In this document: in pieces, positions 41,126 to 49,458 of the stretch
How the letters are laid out: each line of letters opens with the position of its first letter
Numbering within the stretch: position 1 is the first letter of the stretch
Source of the DNA: JACKEQ01 sp041389565
GTDB lineage: Bacteria > Myxococcota_A > UBA796 > GCA-2862545
Direction of reading: 5' to 3'
Assembly: GCA_041389565.1 (NCBI GenBank)
Contig: JAWKRP010000033.1
Coordinates: forward strand, 1-64,000
DNA length: 64,000 bases
Notes under the pieces: generated by a model
Database searches by the model: none
Seen by the model: the letters and a program-made list of their open reading frames with translations, nothing else
What the model was told of the DNA's origin: nothing
Translations under genes and position numbers: made by a program

Positions 41126-41626
41126 CTACCGCTTCTTCTTCATCTCGCGCAGGAGATCGGCCGCGGAAGGAGCCGCGCCACCGCGGGTTCTGGGCGGTGG
41201 AGCCCCAGGCGTCTCGTCCTGACGGGGCACCGGGACCATCGCGTTGCGTGCAGACGCCCCTGCAGTGGGGCCCGGCAGACCCTTCCGCGCGGGCACGGGA
41301 CGCGCGGCCGGACGCGCCGGAGCGCTGGACGCGGGGGCTCGGGGGGCGGACCTCGGCGCCGTGCCGCCCATCGGCTCGGACGGCGGGCGGCCGTCGATGT
41401 AGCGGCTGTCGTACAGGTCGCCGCCCACGAGGTCGTCGAGGGAGTGGTCGTTCCCGGCGTCGTCGTCGTGACCCACGAACGCGTCTTTCACCCCGAACAG
41501 GTCGGCCATGTTGAGCTGCTGGCCGCAGTACGGACAGCACGGCATCTCGCCGGGGCCCGGCACCAGCTTCTCTGGGTCCATCCGGGCGCCGCAGCTGTGG
41601 CACTGGACGTGATCGAAGTACGACAT
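41126..41626 (-). CDS. Zinc-ribbon protein with Pro/Ala-rich tail
   Basis: The 166-residue protein has a double CxxC zinc ribbon near its N-terminus (QCHSCGARMDPEK and CCPYCGQQLN), a short acidic region and about 90 residues of Pro/Ala/Arg-rich disorder, ending EMKKKR. No membrane segment is seen. Its function is unknown; such ribbons often mediate protein or nucleic-acid contacts. A TAGAGT -10 element and GGAGAGG lie upstream of ATG 41626. It is convergent with the receptor gene. Confidence 0.8.
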   Translation of the reverse strand: MSYFDHVQCHSCGARMDPEKLVPGPGEMPCCPYCGQQLNMADLFGVKDAFVGHDDDAGNDHSLDDLVGGDLYDSRYIDGRPPSEPMGGTAPRSAPRAPASSAPARPAARPVPARKGLPGPTAGASARNAMVPVPRQDETPGAPPPRTRGGAAPSAADLLREMKKKR

Positions 41627-41679
41627 GGGGCCTCTCCGGTGCCCGACAGCGCAGCATCCAGCGCCGGGGACGCGTCACT

Positions 41680-42408
41680 CTACCAGGATCCGGGGTGGAC
41701 CTCGTCGGCGGGATGCTCCGGACCGTCGGACGGCGGCACCGGCGGGACGGGCGCCGTGACCCACCGCTCGGCCGGGTTCCGGCTCCACAGGTCGAACACG
41801 TCGTCGTGGTGGTCGGAGGCCGCGACCGGGGAGACCTCCGGAATCTCCCCATCCAGGTGGGCTGCACGCACGATCTCGGCGTCGGGCTCGCGGTAGTTGC
41901 CGGCCTTGAGGATCTTCGGGTCGTCGGAGGGAGGGTCGAACGGGACGTCCCACCGGCGGACCGGCATGCGGATGTCGAACAGATCCCCCGACGTGCTGCT
42001 GTCGAACGTGCCGTCTTCCGCCAGGACGCCCGCGAGGTCGACGCCCGCGACCCACACCCCGGGAACGCCCGCGTCGAAGGGCACGACACCGGGCAGGAGC
42101 TCGGCGGGCCCGCACGGACCGTCGGACAGGCGGGGCGGCCCGCTCTCGGACTCGGGCCGGGCGTGCGCCAGCCCGACCAGGTCGAGCAGGAGCCACCGCG
42201 CGCTCTCGAGCTCCGCGAGAGGCGGCATCCGGAACAGCGGCCCGCCCACCGTGGTGACCGACCGGAACCTCGCCCAGCGCACATCGACCGGAGGCCCGGG
42301 CTCGAGGGTTCCGCCCAGGGCGCCCAGCAGGCCGAGCTCGTGGCCCTTCGGCTCTTCGGGCGGGACGATCAGCTCGCCCGCCCACTCCTCGAGATCTTCC
42401 TCAGCCAC
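41680..42408 (-). CDS. Hypothetical protein downstream of PAAR, 242 aa
   Basis: No family is recognised. The 242-residue protein is acidic and Pro-rich, without signal or membrane segments, with a central DVRWARFRSVTTVGGPLFRMPPL and a Trp-rich C-terminus. GTG 42408 overlaps the PAAR stop by 8 bp (GTGGCTGA), so it is tightly coupled to the PAAR protein. It could be an adaptor or cargo of that spike, which is an inference from position only. Confidence 0.65.
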   Translation of the reverse strand: MAEEDLEEWAGELIVPPEEPKGHELGLLGALGGTLEPGPPVDVRWARFRSVTTVGGPLFRMPPLAELESARWLLLDLVGLAHARPESESGPPRLSDGPCGPAELLPGVVPFDAGVPGVWVAGVDLAGVLAEDGTFDSSTSGDLFDIRMPVRRWDVPFDPPSDDPKILKAGNYREPDAEIVRAAHLDGEIPEVSPVAASDHHDDVFDLWSRNPAERWVTAPVPPVPPSDGPEHPADEVHPGSW

Positions 42409-42688
42409 CGATCATCACGGTGGGCAGACCCACCACGATGTTGCCGCCATGGACCGTGGTGTCGCCGAGACGTGCCGCAGGCATGCCACCCACCATCGTG
42501 GTGGCCGAGCCCTTGGCGATGGTGTCGGGCGGGCCGATGCACACGGCCATGTCGCCCACGCGGGCCTGAGGCATGCCGCCCACGATCACCGTGAAGCATC
42601 CGAGCACGATGGGGCCGCCGACATGCGGGACAGGGCCGGTGGAGGCCGGGCAGACGTGGTAGTCGCCGATTCGAGCTGCTGGCGGCAT
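42401..42688 (-). CDS. PAAR-domain spike-tip protein
   Basis: This 95-residue PAAR protein is built of the typical repeating Gly-rich turns: PAARIGDYHVCP, IVGGMPQARVGDMAVCIGPPD and MVGGMPAARLGDTTVHGG. PAAR proteins sharpen the VgrG spike of type VI secretion systems or cap other contractile injection particles. No other secretion gene is present, so it would act with a system elsewhere in the genome. ATG 42688 follows GGGAGGTG; a TACACT/TAGGCG promoter-like region is further upstream. Confidence 0.9.
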   Translation of the reverse strand: MPPAARIGDYHVCPASTGPVPHVGGPIVLGCFTVIVGGMPQARVGDMAVCIGPPDTIAKGSATTMVGGMPAARLGDTTVHGGNIVVGLPTVMIGG

Positions 42689-42721
42689 GAGGACACCTCC
42701 CAGACGGCGCGAGGGCAGCGC

Positions 42722-43846
42722 CTACAGGGAGTGTAGCATCGGGAGCCCGGCGTGCGGAAGGATCGCGGCGATCTCGGCGCCGTAGGTGTCGAGCCCGGCG
42801 TTCTCGAGTCGCGGCAGCAGGTCGCCGAACGCGTTGACCTCGAGGACGGCCAGGGTGCCGTCGGGCCCCACGAGGACGTCGACCCCGAGGTGCCAGTGCG
42901 GCAGGGCTCGTCCGACCCCTCGACAGACCTCGATCAGCGCCTCCCGCCCGTGGGGACCCAGGAACCTCCACAGAGCGTCGGGGTCGCCGCGCCAGCCCCC
43001 GAGGTGCAGGTTGGTGATGGGATGGCGGGACTGGCGCACGACCAGGAACCGCGGCTCCCCCCGGATCACCAGCACACGGAGGTCGAACACGGCCCCGTCC
43101 AGACGGGCTTTCGGCAGGTCGACCTCGACGCGGGCGCCCTCCGCGAGGAGCCAGTCGAGCGTCGGAACGACGTCGTCCCCGCCCACCCGGCACAACCGCA
43201 GGCTGTTGAAGCGTCCCGACGGACCCTGGTGGAGCGTCGTCATCAGGTGGACCGGCCCGGCTCCGCGCACGACCGCGAGGCACGACGCGCTGGACGCGCA
43301 CGTGACCTTCACCCACAGGGGCCGGCGCTCCCGCTGATGGGCCGCGAGCACGTCCGAAGCGGTGTCGCAGGGGATGGCGCGCGCGACGGGCACGCCCGCG
43401 CTCTCGAGGACTCGTGCGGTGACGTTCTTGTCGAAGCAGGCGCGGATGGTGTCGAGTGGCTGGAGCGACGTGAGGTCGCCGCGCTCGGTGAGCACGGCCT
43501 CGAGGTCGTCGAGCACCGCGAGGAACCCGAGGTGGGCCTGACGCGGGCCGAGCACGCGCCCGAAGTCGCGCCGCCCCTCGCCGGGCTCGACCACCTCGCA
43601 GCCCCAGGCACGGGCCGCAGCGAGCCCGCGGTCGAGCAGGAGCTCCGCGACCTCGACGTCCTCGCCCACCGACTCGAGGCGCACCCCTCCTGCAGGAAGG
43701 CCCGCCAGCACGGACGGATCGCGGATCACGTCGCGCCACGGCACCACCTGGGGACGCGGCAGCCCGAGCCGCTCGGCCGCCTCGACGAACGACAGGACCC
43801 GCCGGTTCTCGGGGTTCCCCACCACCGCCACACAGGGCGCGCTCAC
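42722..43846 (-). CDS. ATP-grasp-like protein (STM4014-like)
   Basis: The 374-residue protein starts CVAVVGNPENRRVLSFVEAA and has an ATP-grasp-like C-terminal half (PLWVKVTCASSASC, FDLRVLVIRGEPRF, and the metal-binding LGVDVLVGPDGTLAVLEVNAFGD). It resembles the STM4014 family from memory; that assignment is tentative. ATP-grasp enzymes ligate carboxylates to amines or thiols, so peptide or side-chain modification is plausible. GTG 43846 overlaps the upstream TIGR02996 gene by 4 bp; the PAAR gene starts 33 bp downstream. Confidence 0.75.
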   Translation of the reverse strand: MSAPCVAVVGNPENRRVLSFVEAAERLGLPRPQVVPWRDVIRDPSVLAGLPAGGVRLESVGEDVEVAELLLDRGLAAARAWGCEVVEPGEGRRDFGRVLGPRQAHLGFLAVLDDLEAVLTERGDLTSLQPLDTIRACFDKNVTARVLESAGVPVARAIPCDTASDVLAAHQRERRPLWVKVTCASSASCLAVVRGAGPVHLMTTLHQGPSGRFNSLRLCRVGGDDVVPTLDWLLAEGARVEVDLPKARLDGAVFDLRVLVIRGEPRFLVVRQSRHPITNLHLGGWRGDPDALWRFLGPHGREALIEVCRGVGRALPHWHLGVDVLVGPDGTLAVLEVNAFGDLLPRLENAGLDTYGAEIAAILPHAGLPMLHSL

Positions 43847-44625
43847 AGCGACGGGAACCGCTCGGCGAGCATCGCAGCGGGCTCGGGCAGGAACCCCGAC
43901 GGGCGTCGCAGCACCTTCAGGCGCGGAGCCGACATCCGCGCGAGCGACCACTGGGCGTCTTCCGTGAGCTGCCCGACGATCTCGAGGTGCGTCAGGTGCG
44001 GCAGATCCAGGTCGCCGAGCGACACCCCGTCGCCCACCAGCGTGAGGCGCGCGAGCCTCGGAACGCGCGCCCACACGGCCGCCCACGCGCCGAGCATCCC
44101 GCCCCGCGCGTCGGCCACGAGCCCGCGGAGTGGCAGCACCTCCGAATCGGCCAGCACATCGGCCAGATCCGGGATGCAGTCCGCGCGGACGTCGAGCTGG
44201 TCGAGCACGAGCGCGCTGGGATGCGCGAGGGCGTCGCGAACCAGGCGCGGCACGGCCTGGGCATCCCACTCGCGATCGATGGCGACGGCCGACCAGAAGC
44301 CGCGCTTCCACACGACCTCGATGCCCTCCTCGAAGGCCAGCGGGCCCAGGAAGTGCACGGGATCCGACGCGACGAGGGGTGCGGGATCCTCCGCGTGGAT
44401 CAGGACGGAGCGCGGGTCGTTGTTCTGGGCGAGCCACTCGGCATAGCGGGCGTACGGGGCGTCGGAGTCGCGGTCGGCGAGGATGGCGTGCGCGAGCTCG
44501 GCGTTCCACGCAGCGTTGGGAGGCCCGCCCGGACGGGGCTGGAGCGGACCCCGAGGCTCGACGGGCGCGTGATCGTCAGGGGGATCGGGGAACCCGAGCC
44601 AGCGACGGAGGGTCAACGGGAGCAT
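43843..44625 (-). CDS. TIGR02996-domain/leucine-rich-like protein
   Basis: The 260-residue protein carries the TIGR02996 motif at ~42-80 (ELAHAILADRDSDAPYARYAEWLAQNNDPRSVLI), a short companion domain common in Planctomycetes and Myxococcota that usually precedes leucine-rich repeats. Behind it lie irregular Leu-rich units (LARLTLVGDGVSLGDLDLPHLTHLEIVG). It is probably an interaction protein. ATG 44625 lacks a Shine-Dalgarno, and TATCCT lies six bases upstream. Confidence 0.75.
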   Translation of the reverse strand: MLPLTLRRWLGFPDPPDDHAPVEPRGPLQPRPGGPPNAAWNAELAHAILADRDSDAPYARYAEWLAQNNDPRSVLIHAEDPAPLVASDPVHFLGPLAFEEGIEVVWKRGFWSAVAIDREWDAQAVPRLVRDALAHPSALVLDQLDVRADCIPDLADVLADSEVLPLRGLVADARGGMLGAWAAVWARVPRLARLTLVGDGVSLGDLDLPHLTHLEIVGQLTEDAQWSLARMSAPRLKVLRRPSGFLPEPAAMLAERFPSL

Positions 44626-44631
44626 GCAGAC

Positions 44632-44637
44632 AGGATA
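44632..44637 (-). promoter_or_regulatory. -10 element of predicted leaderless promoter (TIGR02996/ATP-grasp unit)
   Basis: TATCCT on the minus strand is separated by six bases from ATG 44625. The divergent S9 peptidase start is only 33 bp away. Confidence 0.6.
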
Positions 44638-44658
44638 ACCGCGTGGACCGGAGGTCCC

Positions 44659-47028
44659 TTGATCACGCTGTTGTCCACCGTCCTCGCCGCCGACCTCGCC
44701 TATCAGGAGCCCCCGGATGCCATCCGGCGCATCCTCGACGCCCAGTCCCCGCCCGTCGTGTACTTCTCGCCCGACCGGCAGTGGATGCTCGAGATGGACC
44801 GCCCCGCGCTCCGCACCCTCGCCGACCTCGCCGAGCCCGAGGTGAAGGTGGCGGGCCTCACGCTGAACCCCGACACGAACGGTCCGGCCCGCGAGTACGC
44901 GTTCACGGGCATGCGCATCGGAAAGCTCGAGAAGGGCGCCGACCGCACGCCGGAGCTGCCCGGGGGCGCGCAGATCCGGAACGTCGACTGGCATCCCGAC
45001 GGCACGCGCTTCGCGTGGACGAACACCACGCCCACCGGCATCGAGCTGTGGGTGACGAGCGTGGAGGGGCGCAGCCAGCGCCTGCTCACCGGGCTGAATG
45101 CGGTGGTGGGCGCGCCCTGCGACTGGCTGGCGGGCGACGACGGGCTGCTGTGCCGCGTGGTGCCCGAGGGCCGCGGTCCGGCGCCGGAGCGCCCCCGGAT
45201 CCCGAAGGGCCCGAAGATCGACGAGAGCCTAGGCCGCAAGGCGCCCGCCCGCACGTTCACGAACCTGCTCGGCGACACGCACGACGAGGCGCTGTTCGAG
45301 CACTACCTCGCGAGCGACCTCGTGCGCGTGGGGCTCGACGGCAAGAAGACCGTGCTGCAGGCGAACCAGCTGATCGGCGGAGCGAGCCCGAGCCCGGACG
45401 GCCAGTGGGTGCTGCTGACGACCTACCACCGCCCGTGGAGCTACCACGTGCCGCTGTCGCGGTTCCCGGAGCGCACGACCGTCTTCCGGCTCGATGCCCC
45501 GGAGCGTGCCGTCGAGCTGGCCGACCTCCCGCTCGCCGACGACATCCCCGTGAAGTTCGGGAGCGTTCGCAAGGGGCGGCGCACGCACGCCTGGCGGGCC
45601 GATGCTCCGGCGACCCTGTGGTTCGTGGAGGCCCTCGACGACGGGGACGCCGGCAAGGAAGCCCGCGAGCGGGACGTGGTGTCGCTGCTCGACGCTCCGT
45701 TCGACGGGAAGCCCCGCGAGCTGTGGCGCACGGAGCTCCGGTTCAGCGATCTCACGTGGGGAACGGGCGATCTCGCGCTGGCCCACGAGTGGTGGTACGA
45801 CACGCGCCAGATCCGCACCTGGCGCCTCGGTCCGGACGTGGGTGCCGAGCCCGAGCTGATCTGGGACCGCAGCTACCAGGACGCCTACGCCGACCCGGGC
45901 ACTCCGGTGCTCCGCCCGAACCAGTACGGTCGCTGGGTCCTCCTCCAGCAGGACGGCAAGCTGCTGCTGAACGGGTCCGGCGCCACCCCGGACGGCCTCT
46001 ACCCGTTCCTCGATCGCTTCGACCTCGCGACGAAGCGGTCCAAACGGCTGTGGGCCTCTCAGGACCCGTACTACGAGCGGGTCCGCGCGGTGCTCGACGC
46101 GAGCGGCAAGCAGCTGGTCACCGAGCGTCAGTCCGCCACGGAGCCGCCCAACCACTTCCTCCGCAAGGGGGGCAAGGCGAAGGCGATCACGCACTTCGAG
46201 GACTGGGCTCCGCAGTTCGCGAAGGTGCAGAAGGAGCTCGTGACGTACACGCGCGCCGACGGGCTCGAGCTGTCGGCGACGATCTACACGCCTCCGGGCT
46301 GGAAGCCCGCGGACGGCCCGCTCCCGACGGTGTTCTGGGCGTACCCGCGCGAGTTCAAGTCCCGGTCGGATGCCGGACAGGTGACGTCCTCGGACAACAC
46401 GTTCTCGCGGCCCTCCGGCTCGTCGCACCTGTTCCTGCTGCTCGCCGGCTACGCGGTGGTCGACGACCCCACGCTGCCCGTGCTCGGCGAGGGCGACGCG
46501 GAGCCCAACGACACCTACGTCGAGCAGCTGGTCTCGGGCGCGAAGGCGGCCGTCGACATGGCGGTGGCGAAGGGCGTGACGGATCCGGAGCGCACCGTGA
46601 TCGGCGGGCACAGCTACGGCGCGTTCATGACGGCCAACCTGCTCGCACACAGCGACCTGTTCGCAGCGGGCATCGCGCGCAGCGGCGCGTACAACCGCAG
46701 CCTGACGCCGTTCGGCTTCCAGTCCGAGCAGCGCACCTATTGGGACGCGACGGACACGTACATCGAGATGTCCCCGTTCACGCACGTCCCCCGCATCGAC
46801 GAGCCGCTCCTGCTCATCCACGGCGCGTCGGATCCGAACCCGGGCACGTATCCGATGCAGTCGGAGCGGATGTTCGAGGCGCTGAAGGGCAATGGAGGCC
46901 GCGTGCGCTGGGTCGAGCTGCCCCTCGAGGAGCACGGCTACCGGGCGCGTGAGTCGATCGGCCACACGCTGTGGGAAATGATCCGCTGGGCGGATACCTG
47001 GGCGAAGGGCTCGGGAGAGGACCAATGA
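44659..47028 (+). CDS. Prolyl-oligopeptidase-family S9 serine peptidase (S9D glutamyl-endopeptidase-like)
   Basis: The 789-residue exported peptidase has a short signal (MITLLSTVLAADLA), a beta-propeller-type N-terminal region, and an alpha/beta-hydrolase C-terminal domain. The nucleophile is Ser652 in GGHSYGAFMTANLL, the acid lies in HGASDPNPGTYP, and the histidine in EEHGYRARES. The latter two motifs and DPTLPVLGEGDAEPND match the S9D (glutamyl endopeptidase-like) branch. TTG 44659 was chosen because it follows GGAGG and begins the signal sequence. The end overlaps the next lipoprotein gene (ATGA). Confidence 0.9.
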   Translation: MITLLSTVLAADLAYQEPPDAIRRILDAQSPPVVYFSPDRQWMLEMDRPALRTLADLAEPEVKVAGLTLNPDTNGPAREYAFTGMRIGKLEKGADRTPELPGGAQIRNVDWHPDGTRFAWTNTTPTGIELWVTSVEGRSQRLLTGLNAVVGAPCDWLAGDDGLLCRVVPEGRGPAPERPRIPKGPKIDESLGRKAPARTFTNLLGDTHDEALFEHYLASDLVRVGLDGKKTVLQANQLIGGASPSPDGQWVLLTTYHRPWSYHVPLSRFPERTTVFRLDAPERAVELADLPLADDIPVKFGSVRKGRRTHAWRADAPATLWFVEALDDGDAGKEARERDVVSLLDAPFDGKPRELWRTELRFSDLTWGTGDLALAHEWWYDTRQIRTWRLGPDVGAEPELIWDRSYQDAYADPGTPVLRPNQYGRWVLLQQDGKLLLNGSGATPDGLYPFLDRFDLATKRSKRLWASQDPYYERVRAVLDASGKQLVTERQSATEPPNHFLRKGGKAKAITHFEDWAPQFAKVQKELVTYTRADGLELSATIYTPPGWKPADGPLPTVFWAYPREFKSRSDAGQVTSSDNTFSRPSGSSHLFLLLAGYAVVDDPTLPVLGEGDAEPNDTYVEQLVSGAKAAVDMAVAKGVTDPERTVIGGHSYGAFMTANLLAHSDLFAAGIARSGAYNRSLTPFGFQSEQRTYWDATDTYIEMSPFTHVPRIDEPLLLIHGASDPNPGTYPMQSERMFEALKGNGGRVRWVELPLEEHGYRARESIGHTLWEMIRWADTWAKGSGEDQ

Positions 47029-47381
47029 TGACGGGAACCACCTCGACGGAGAGCGGACGCGCCAGGGCACGTCTCGGGCTCCAGCTCGCCACCCTCGCGG
47101 CTGTCGCGGGCGTCCTGCTCGCCTGCAGCCCCGACCGCACTCCGAAGGTCCCGCCGGGCACGCCGGGCTGCCAGGAGACGTGCGAGACGGCCTGGCCCTG
47201 CGGCGGCGTGCTCGAGAACGACCTCTCGGCGTGCATCTCGGCCTGCGACGACGAAGAGCACGGCACCTACCGGGTGTGCGTCGCCGAGACGGCCTGCGAG
47301 GAGATGTACGACTGCAAGCGCTACGCGCCCGGCGACCCCCCCGTCACTCCCGACACCGACACCGACACCCCGTCGGAGTGA
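47025..47381 (+). CDS. Small Cys-rich lipoprotein, 118 aa
   Basis: The 118-residue protein has a conventional lipoprotein signal with Arg-rich n-region and LLAC. Its mature part is Cys-rich, with spaced pairs (GCQETCETAWPCGG, ACISACDDEEHG, VCVAETACEEMYDC), suggesting a disulfide-knotted module. It ends in a short Asp/Thr tail like other lipoproteins here. The family is not recognised. The start (tandem ATGATG) overlaps the peptidase stop by 4 bp, so it may be an accessory or inhibitor of that peptidase (positional inference). Confidence 0.75.
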   Translation: MMTGTTSTESGRARARLGLQLATLAAVAGVLLACSPDRTPKVPPGTPGCQETCETAWPCGGVLENDLSACISACDDEEHGTYRVCVAETACEEMYDCKRYAPGDPPVTPDTDTDTPSE

Positions 47382-47397
47382 TCACGGAAGACGGTCT

Positions 47398-47437
47398 CGG
47401 GACTCACGGACCGTCCCTGCGGGCCCTCGGGACTCAC
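47398..47437. repeat. Dispersed 30-bp repeat, locus 1
   Basis: One full copy of a 30-bp unit, starting CGGGACTCACGGACCGTCCC and ending in a GC-rich GGGCCCT tail, and part of a second lie between two convergent genes. The partial copy supplies the TGA stop of the TerB-like gene on the minus strand. GGGAC and GTCCC can pair within each unit. Confidence 0.85.
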
Positions 47438-48342
47438 CACAGCTTGGTGAGGTACCCCACCACCTCGTTGCCCTCGAGGCCGAGCACCGTGGCGGCCTCC
47501 TTCAGCACGCGCATCTCGCGCGGGTCGAGCTTTCCGTCGGAGTGGCACACGCTGAAGAACAGGCCGATCATGGCGAGCTTGTCGTGGTACCCGAGCAGCA
47601 CCGGTAGCTCCTGGAGGGCGTCGCGCAGGGCCTCCTGGTAGGCCGCGTGGTCGTCCATGCCCATGCTCGACATGATGTCGGGCGGGAACACGCGCTGCAT
47701 GAACTCGCGCTCGTCGGCGTGGAGCACCCCATCGGCATCGACGATCTGCCGGCTGAAGTGGTGTGCGAACGCGAGCCGCATGCGCTCCATGCGCCAGTCG
47801 GCCTCTCGGACCTTGCGCCGGGCGACGGTGACGTGCCGGACGTACGGCAGGAACTCCGACGCATCGGCTTCGTGCGCACGCAGCCCGACGACCGCCACCC
47901 TCCCCTCGACGCGGTCGTAGTAGAGGAAGCGGGGTTCCTCGTCGAACTTCGACCACAGCTGGTACATCTTGCCGGACTTCACGGCGAGCGTGGGGAACGC
48001 GTCGGGCGGCATGGACTCCATGGAGCCCTCCGACCAGTGGATCGGAGACGTGTGGACCGCGAGCTCGAGGATTCGGAGGTCGTTCGCGGTGGCCGGACCG
48101 TCCATCACGAACATCAGGAGCAGCTGGTCGACCGGCTCGTTCCGGCGGGTGAGCCAGGCGCGACGCCCGACGTACGCAACGGTGTCGATGCCGCACGACG
48201 AGTAGAACTGCTCGAGACCGGTCCACGCGGCGCGCTGGAGCGTGAGCCACCCCGCGGACAGGGCCTCGTTCGCCGACGTGGCGTACAGGATGCAGTTCGG
48301 GTTCGTCGGGAGCGCGATCTCGCCCCGAATCGCCACCGGCAC
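47434..48342 (-). CDS. Protein with C-terminal TerB-like domain, 302 aa
   Basis: The N-terminal ~190 residues are an unrecognised soluble domain (NPNCILYATSANEALSAGW, LLLMFVMDGPATANDLRILELAV). The C-terminal ~100 residues look TerB-like: LLGYHDKLAMIGLFFSVCHSDGKLDPREMRVLKEAATVLGLEGNEV, with the DGKLDPRE acidic turn typical of that fold. It is the second TerB-type protein of the window. GTG 48342 follows GGAGGA; a TAGTCT -10 element lies about 20 bp upstream. The stop lies within the 30-bp repeat. Confidence 0.7.
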   Translation of the reverse strand: MPVAIRGEIALPTNPNCILYATSANEALSAGWLTLQRAAWTGLEQFYSSCGIDTVAYVGRRAWLTRRNEPVDQLLLMFVMDGPATANDLRILELAVHTSPIHWSEGSMESMPPDAFPTLAVKSGKMYQLWSKFDEEPRFLYYDRVEGRVAVVGLRAHEADASEFLPYVRHVTVARRKVREADWRMERMRLAFAHHFSRQIVDADGVLHADEREFMQRVFPPDIMSSMGMDDHAAYQEALRDALQELPVLLGYHDKLAMIGLFFSVCHSDGKLDPREMRVLKEAATVLGLEGNEVVGYLTKLW

Positions 48343-48668
48343 GGGTCCTCCAAGGGTGTGAGACTACACCAGCGCCGCGAGCGAGGCGCGCCGCGGGGTC
48401 GATTCGAGTGCATCTGCTCCATGAGACGGCGAGAATCCCGTCTGCGCCGCCGCGGAACGGTGCGGGACCCGCGGGCGCGCTCAGGGTCGGGACGATTCGC
48501 GCAGCGTCCGAAAGCGCCCGGGAGGTCGACGTTCCCGGGCGTTCCGGTGCTCCTGTGCGAAAAAACCGGGGTCCCGGCGGGGAAGCATCTGGGCGCCCGA
48601 GGGTTGACCCCTGCGACGGGGAGCCATAGCCTCCCCTCGCGCGCGAAACCGCGCACTGGAGGAGACAC
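48343..48668. other. Intergenic region between divergent genes
   Basis: This 326-bp stretch holds the promoter of the minus-strand TerB-like gene next to 48343 and the promoter of the plus-strand secreted-protein gene at 48604-48632. Nothing further is recognised between them; forward and reverse frames are low-complexity. Confidence 0.6.
48604..48632 (+). promoter_or_regulatory. Sigma70-type promoter TTGACC-N17-TAGCCT
   Basis: The best full promoter in the window: TTGACC at 48604, 17-bp spacer, TAGCCT at 48627. ATG 48669 is 36 bp further and is preceded by GGAGGAG. It serves as the leadered counterpart to the leaderless units and suggests the local -10 consensus is TANNNT. Confidence 0.75.
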
Positions 48669-49352
48669 ATGCGCAAGCTGTTCATCACCGCGGCCCTCGG
48701 GCTCTTTGCGACTGCGACGTTCGCCCCTCAGGAGGCCTTCGCCGGCAAGAAGGACGAAGCCCCCGCCGAGGAAGGCGCCGCCGAGGAAGGCGAAGCGCTC
48801 GACATCGTCATGGAGGAGACCGGCAGCGCCTCGCTCGACGCCGTCTTCAAGAAGTCCGAGAGCCCCCTCGAGACCGTCGCCACCGTCAACGCCGACGTGA
48901 AGGCCGTGAACACGGGCCTGGTCGACGCGCTCGGCCTGTCCCAGGGCACGCCGTTCAAGGATGCCCTCGCCGACCTCCAGTCGAAGGCCGAAGGCAAGAT
49001 CAACGTCGCGTTCGAAGACAACAAGATGCCGACGTTCAAGGCCGAGGAAGGCGTTCCCGACAACGTCAACGCGGCGATCGACTCGCTGAACATGAGCTTC
49101 GGCAAGCTCGGCGACGCGGGCGACAAGCTCACGAAGGCCGGCGAAGAGCTCGTCACGGTGGCCACCGAGGCCGGCGATCTCGTCAGCAAGCCCAAGGATC
49201 TCGGCCTGAAGGCCACGCAGATCCCGAAGGCCACCAGCATGGCGAACAAGAACATCAAGAAGCTCAAGACGGGCGCCGACGTCACGAAGAGCCTCGTCAC
49301 GGAGGTCACCACGCTGGCGACCGACGTGAAGTCGGTGTTCGCGGCCGAGTGA
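48669..49352 (+). CDS. Abundant-looking secreted protein, 227 aa
   Basis: No family is recognised. A standard signal peptide (MRKLFITAALGLFATATFA) is followed by an acidic Glu/Ala stretch (AEEGAAEEGEA) and about 170 residues of regular amphipathic helices rich in Lys, Ala, Asp and Val (KFKAEEGV, KLGDAGDKLTKAGEELV, SMANKNIKKLKTG). No Cys is present. Its strong promoter, consensus Shine-Dalgarno and biased codons suggest high expression. It is probably periplasmic or surface-associated. Confidence 0.8.
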   Translation: MRKLFITAALGLFATATFAPQEAFAGKKDEAPAEEGAAEEGEALDIVMEETGSASLDAVFKKSESPLETVATVNADVKAVNTGLVDALGLSQGTPFKDALADLQSKAEGKINVAFEDNKMPTFKAEEGVPDNVNAAIDSLNMSFGKLGDAGDKLTKAGEELVTVATEAGDLVSKPKDLGLKATQIPKATSMANKNIKKLKTGADVTKSLVTEVTTLATDVKSVFAAE

Positions 49353-49383
49353 CGCCCCCTTCCCCCGGTGCTCCACGGCCCGG

Positions 49384-49458
49384 GGGACTCACGGACCGTC
49401 CCTGCGGGCCCTCGGGACTCACTGACCGTCCCTGCGGGCCCTCGGGACTCACGGACCG
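49384..49458. repeat. Dispersed 30-bp repeat, locus 2 (2.5 tandem copies)
   Basis: Two full copies and a half copy of the same unit as at 47398 lie between convergent genes. The array ends exactly at the TAG stop of the phospholipase C gene (49459-49461). Confidence 0.85.
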
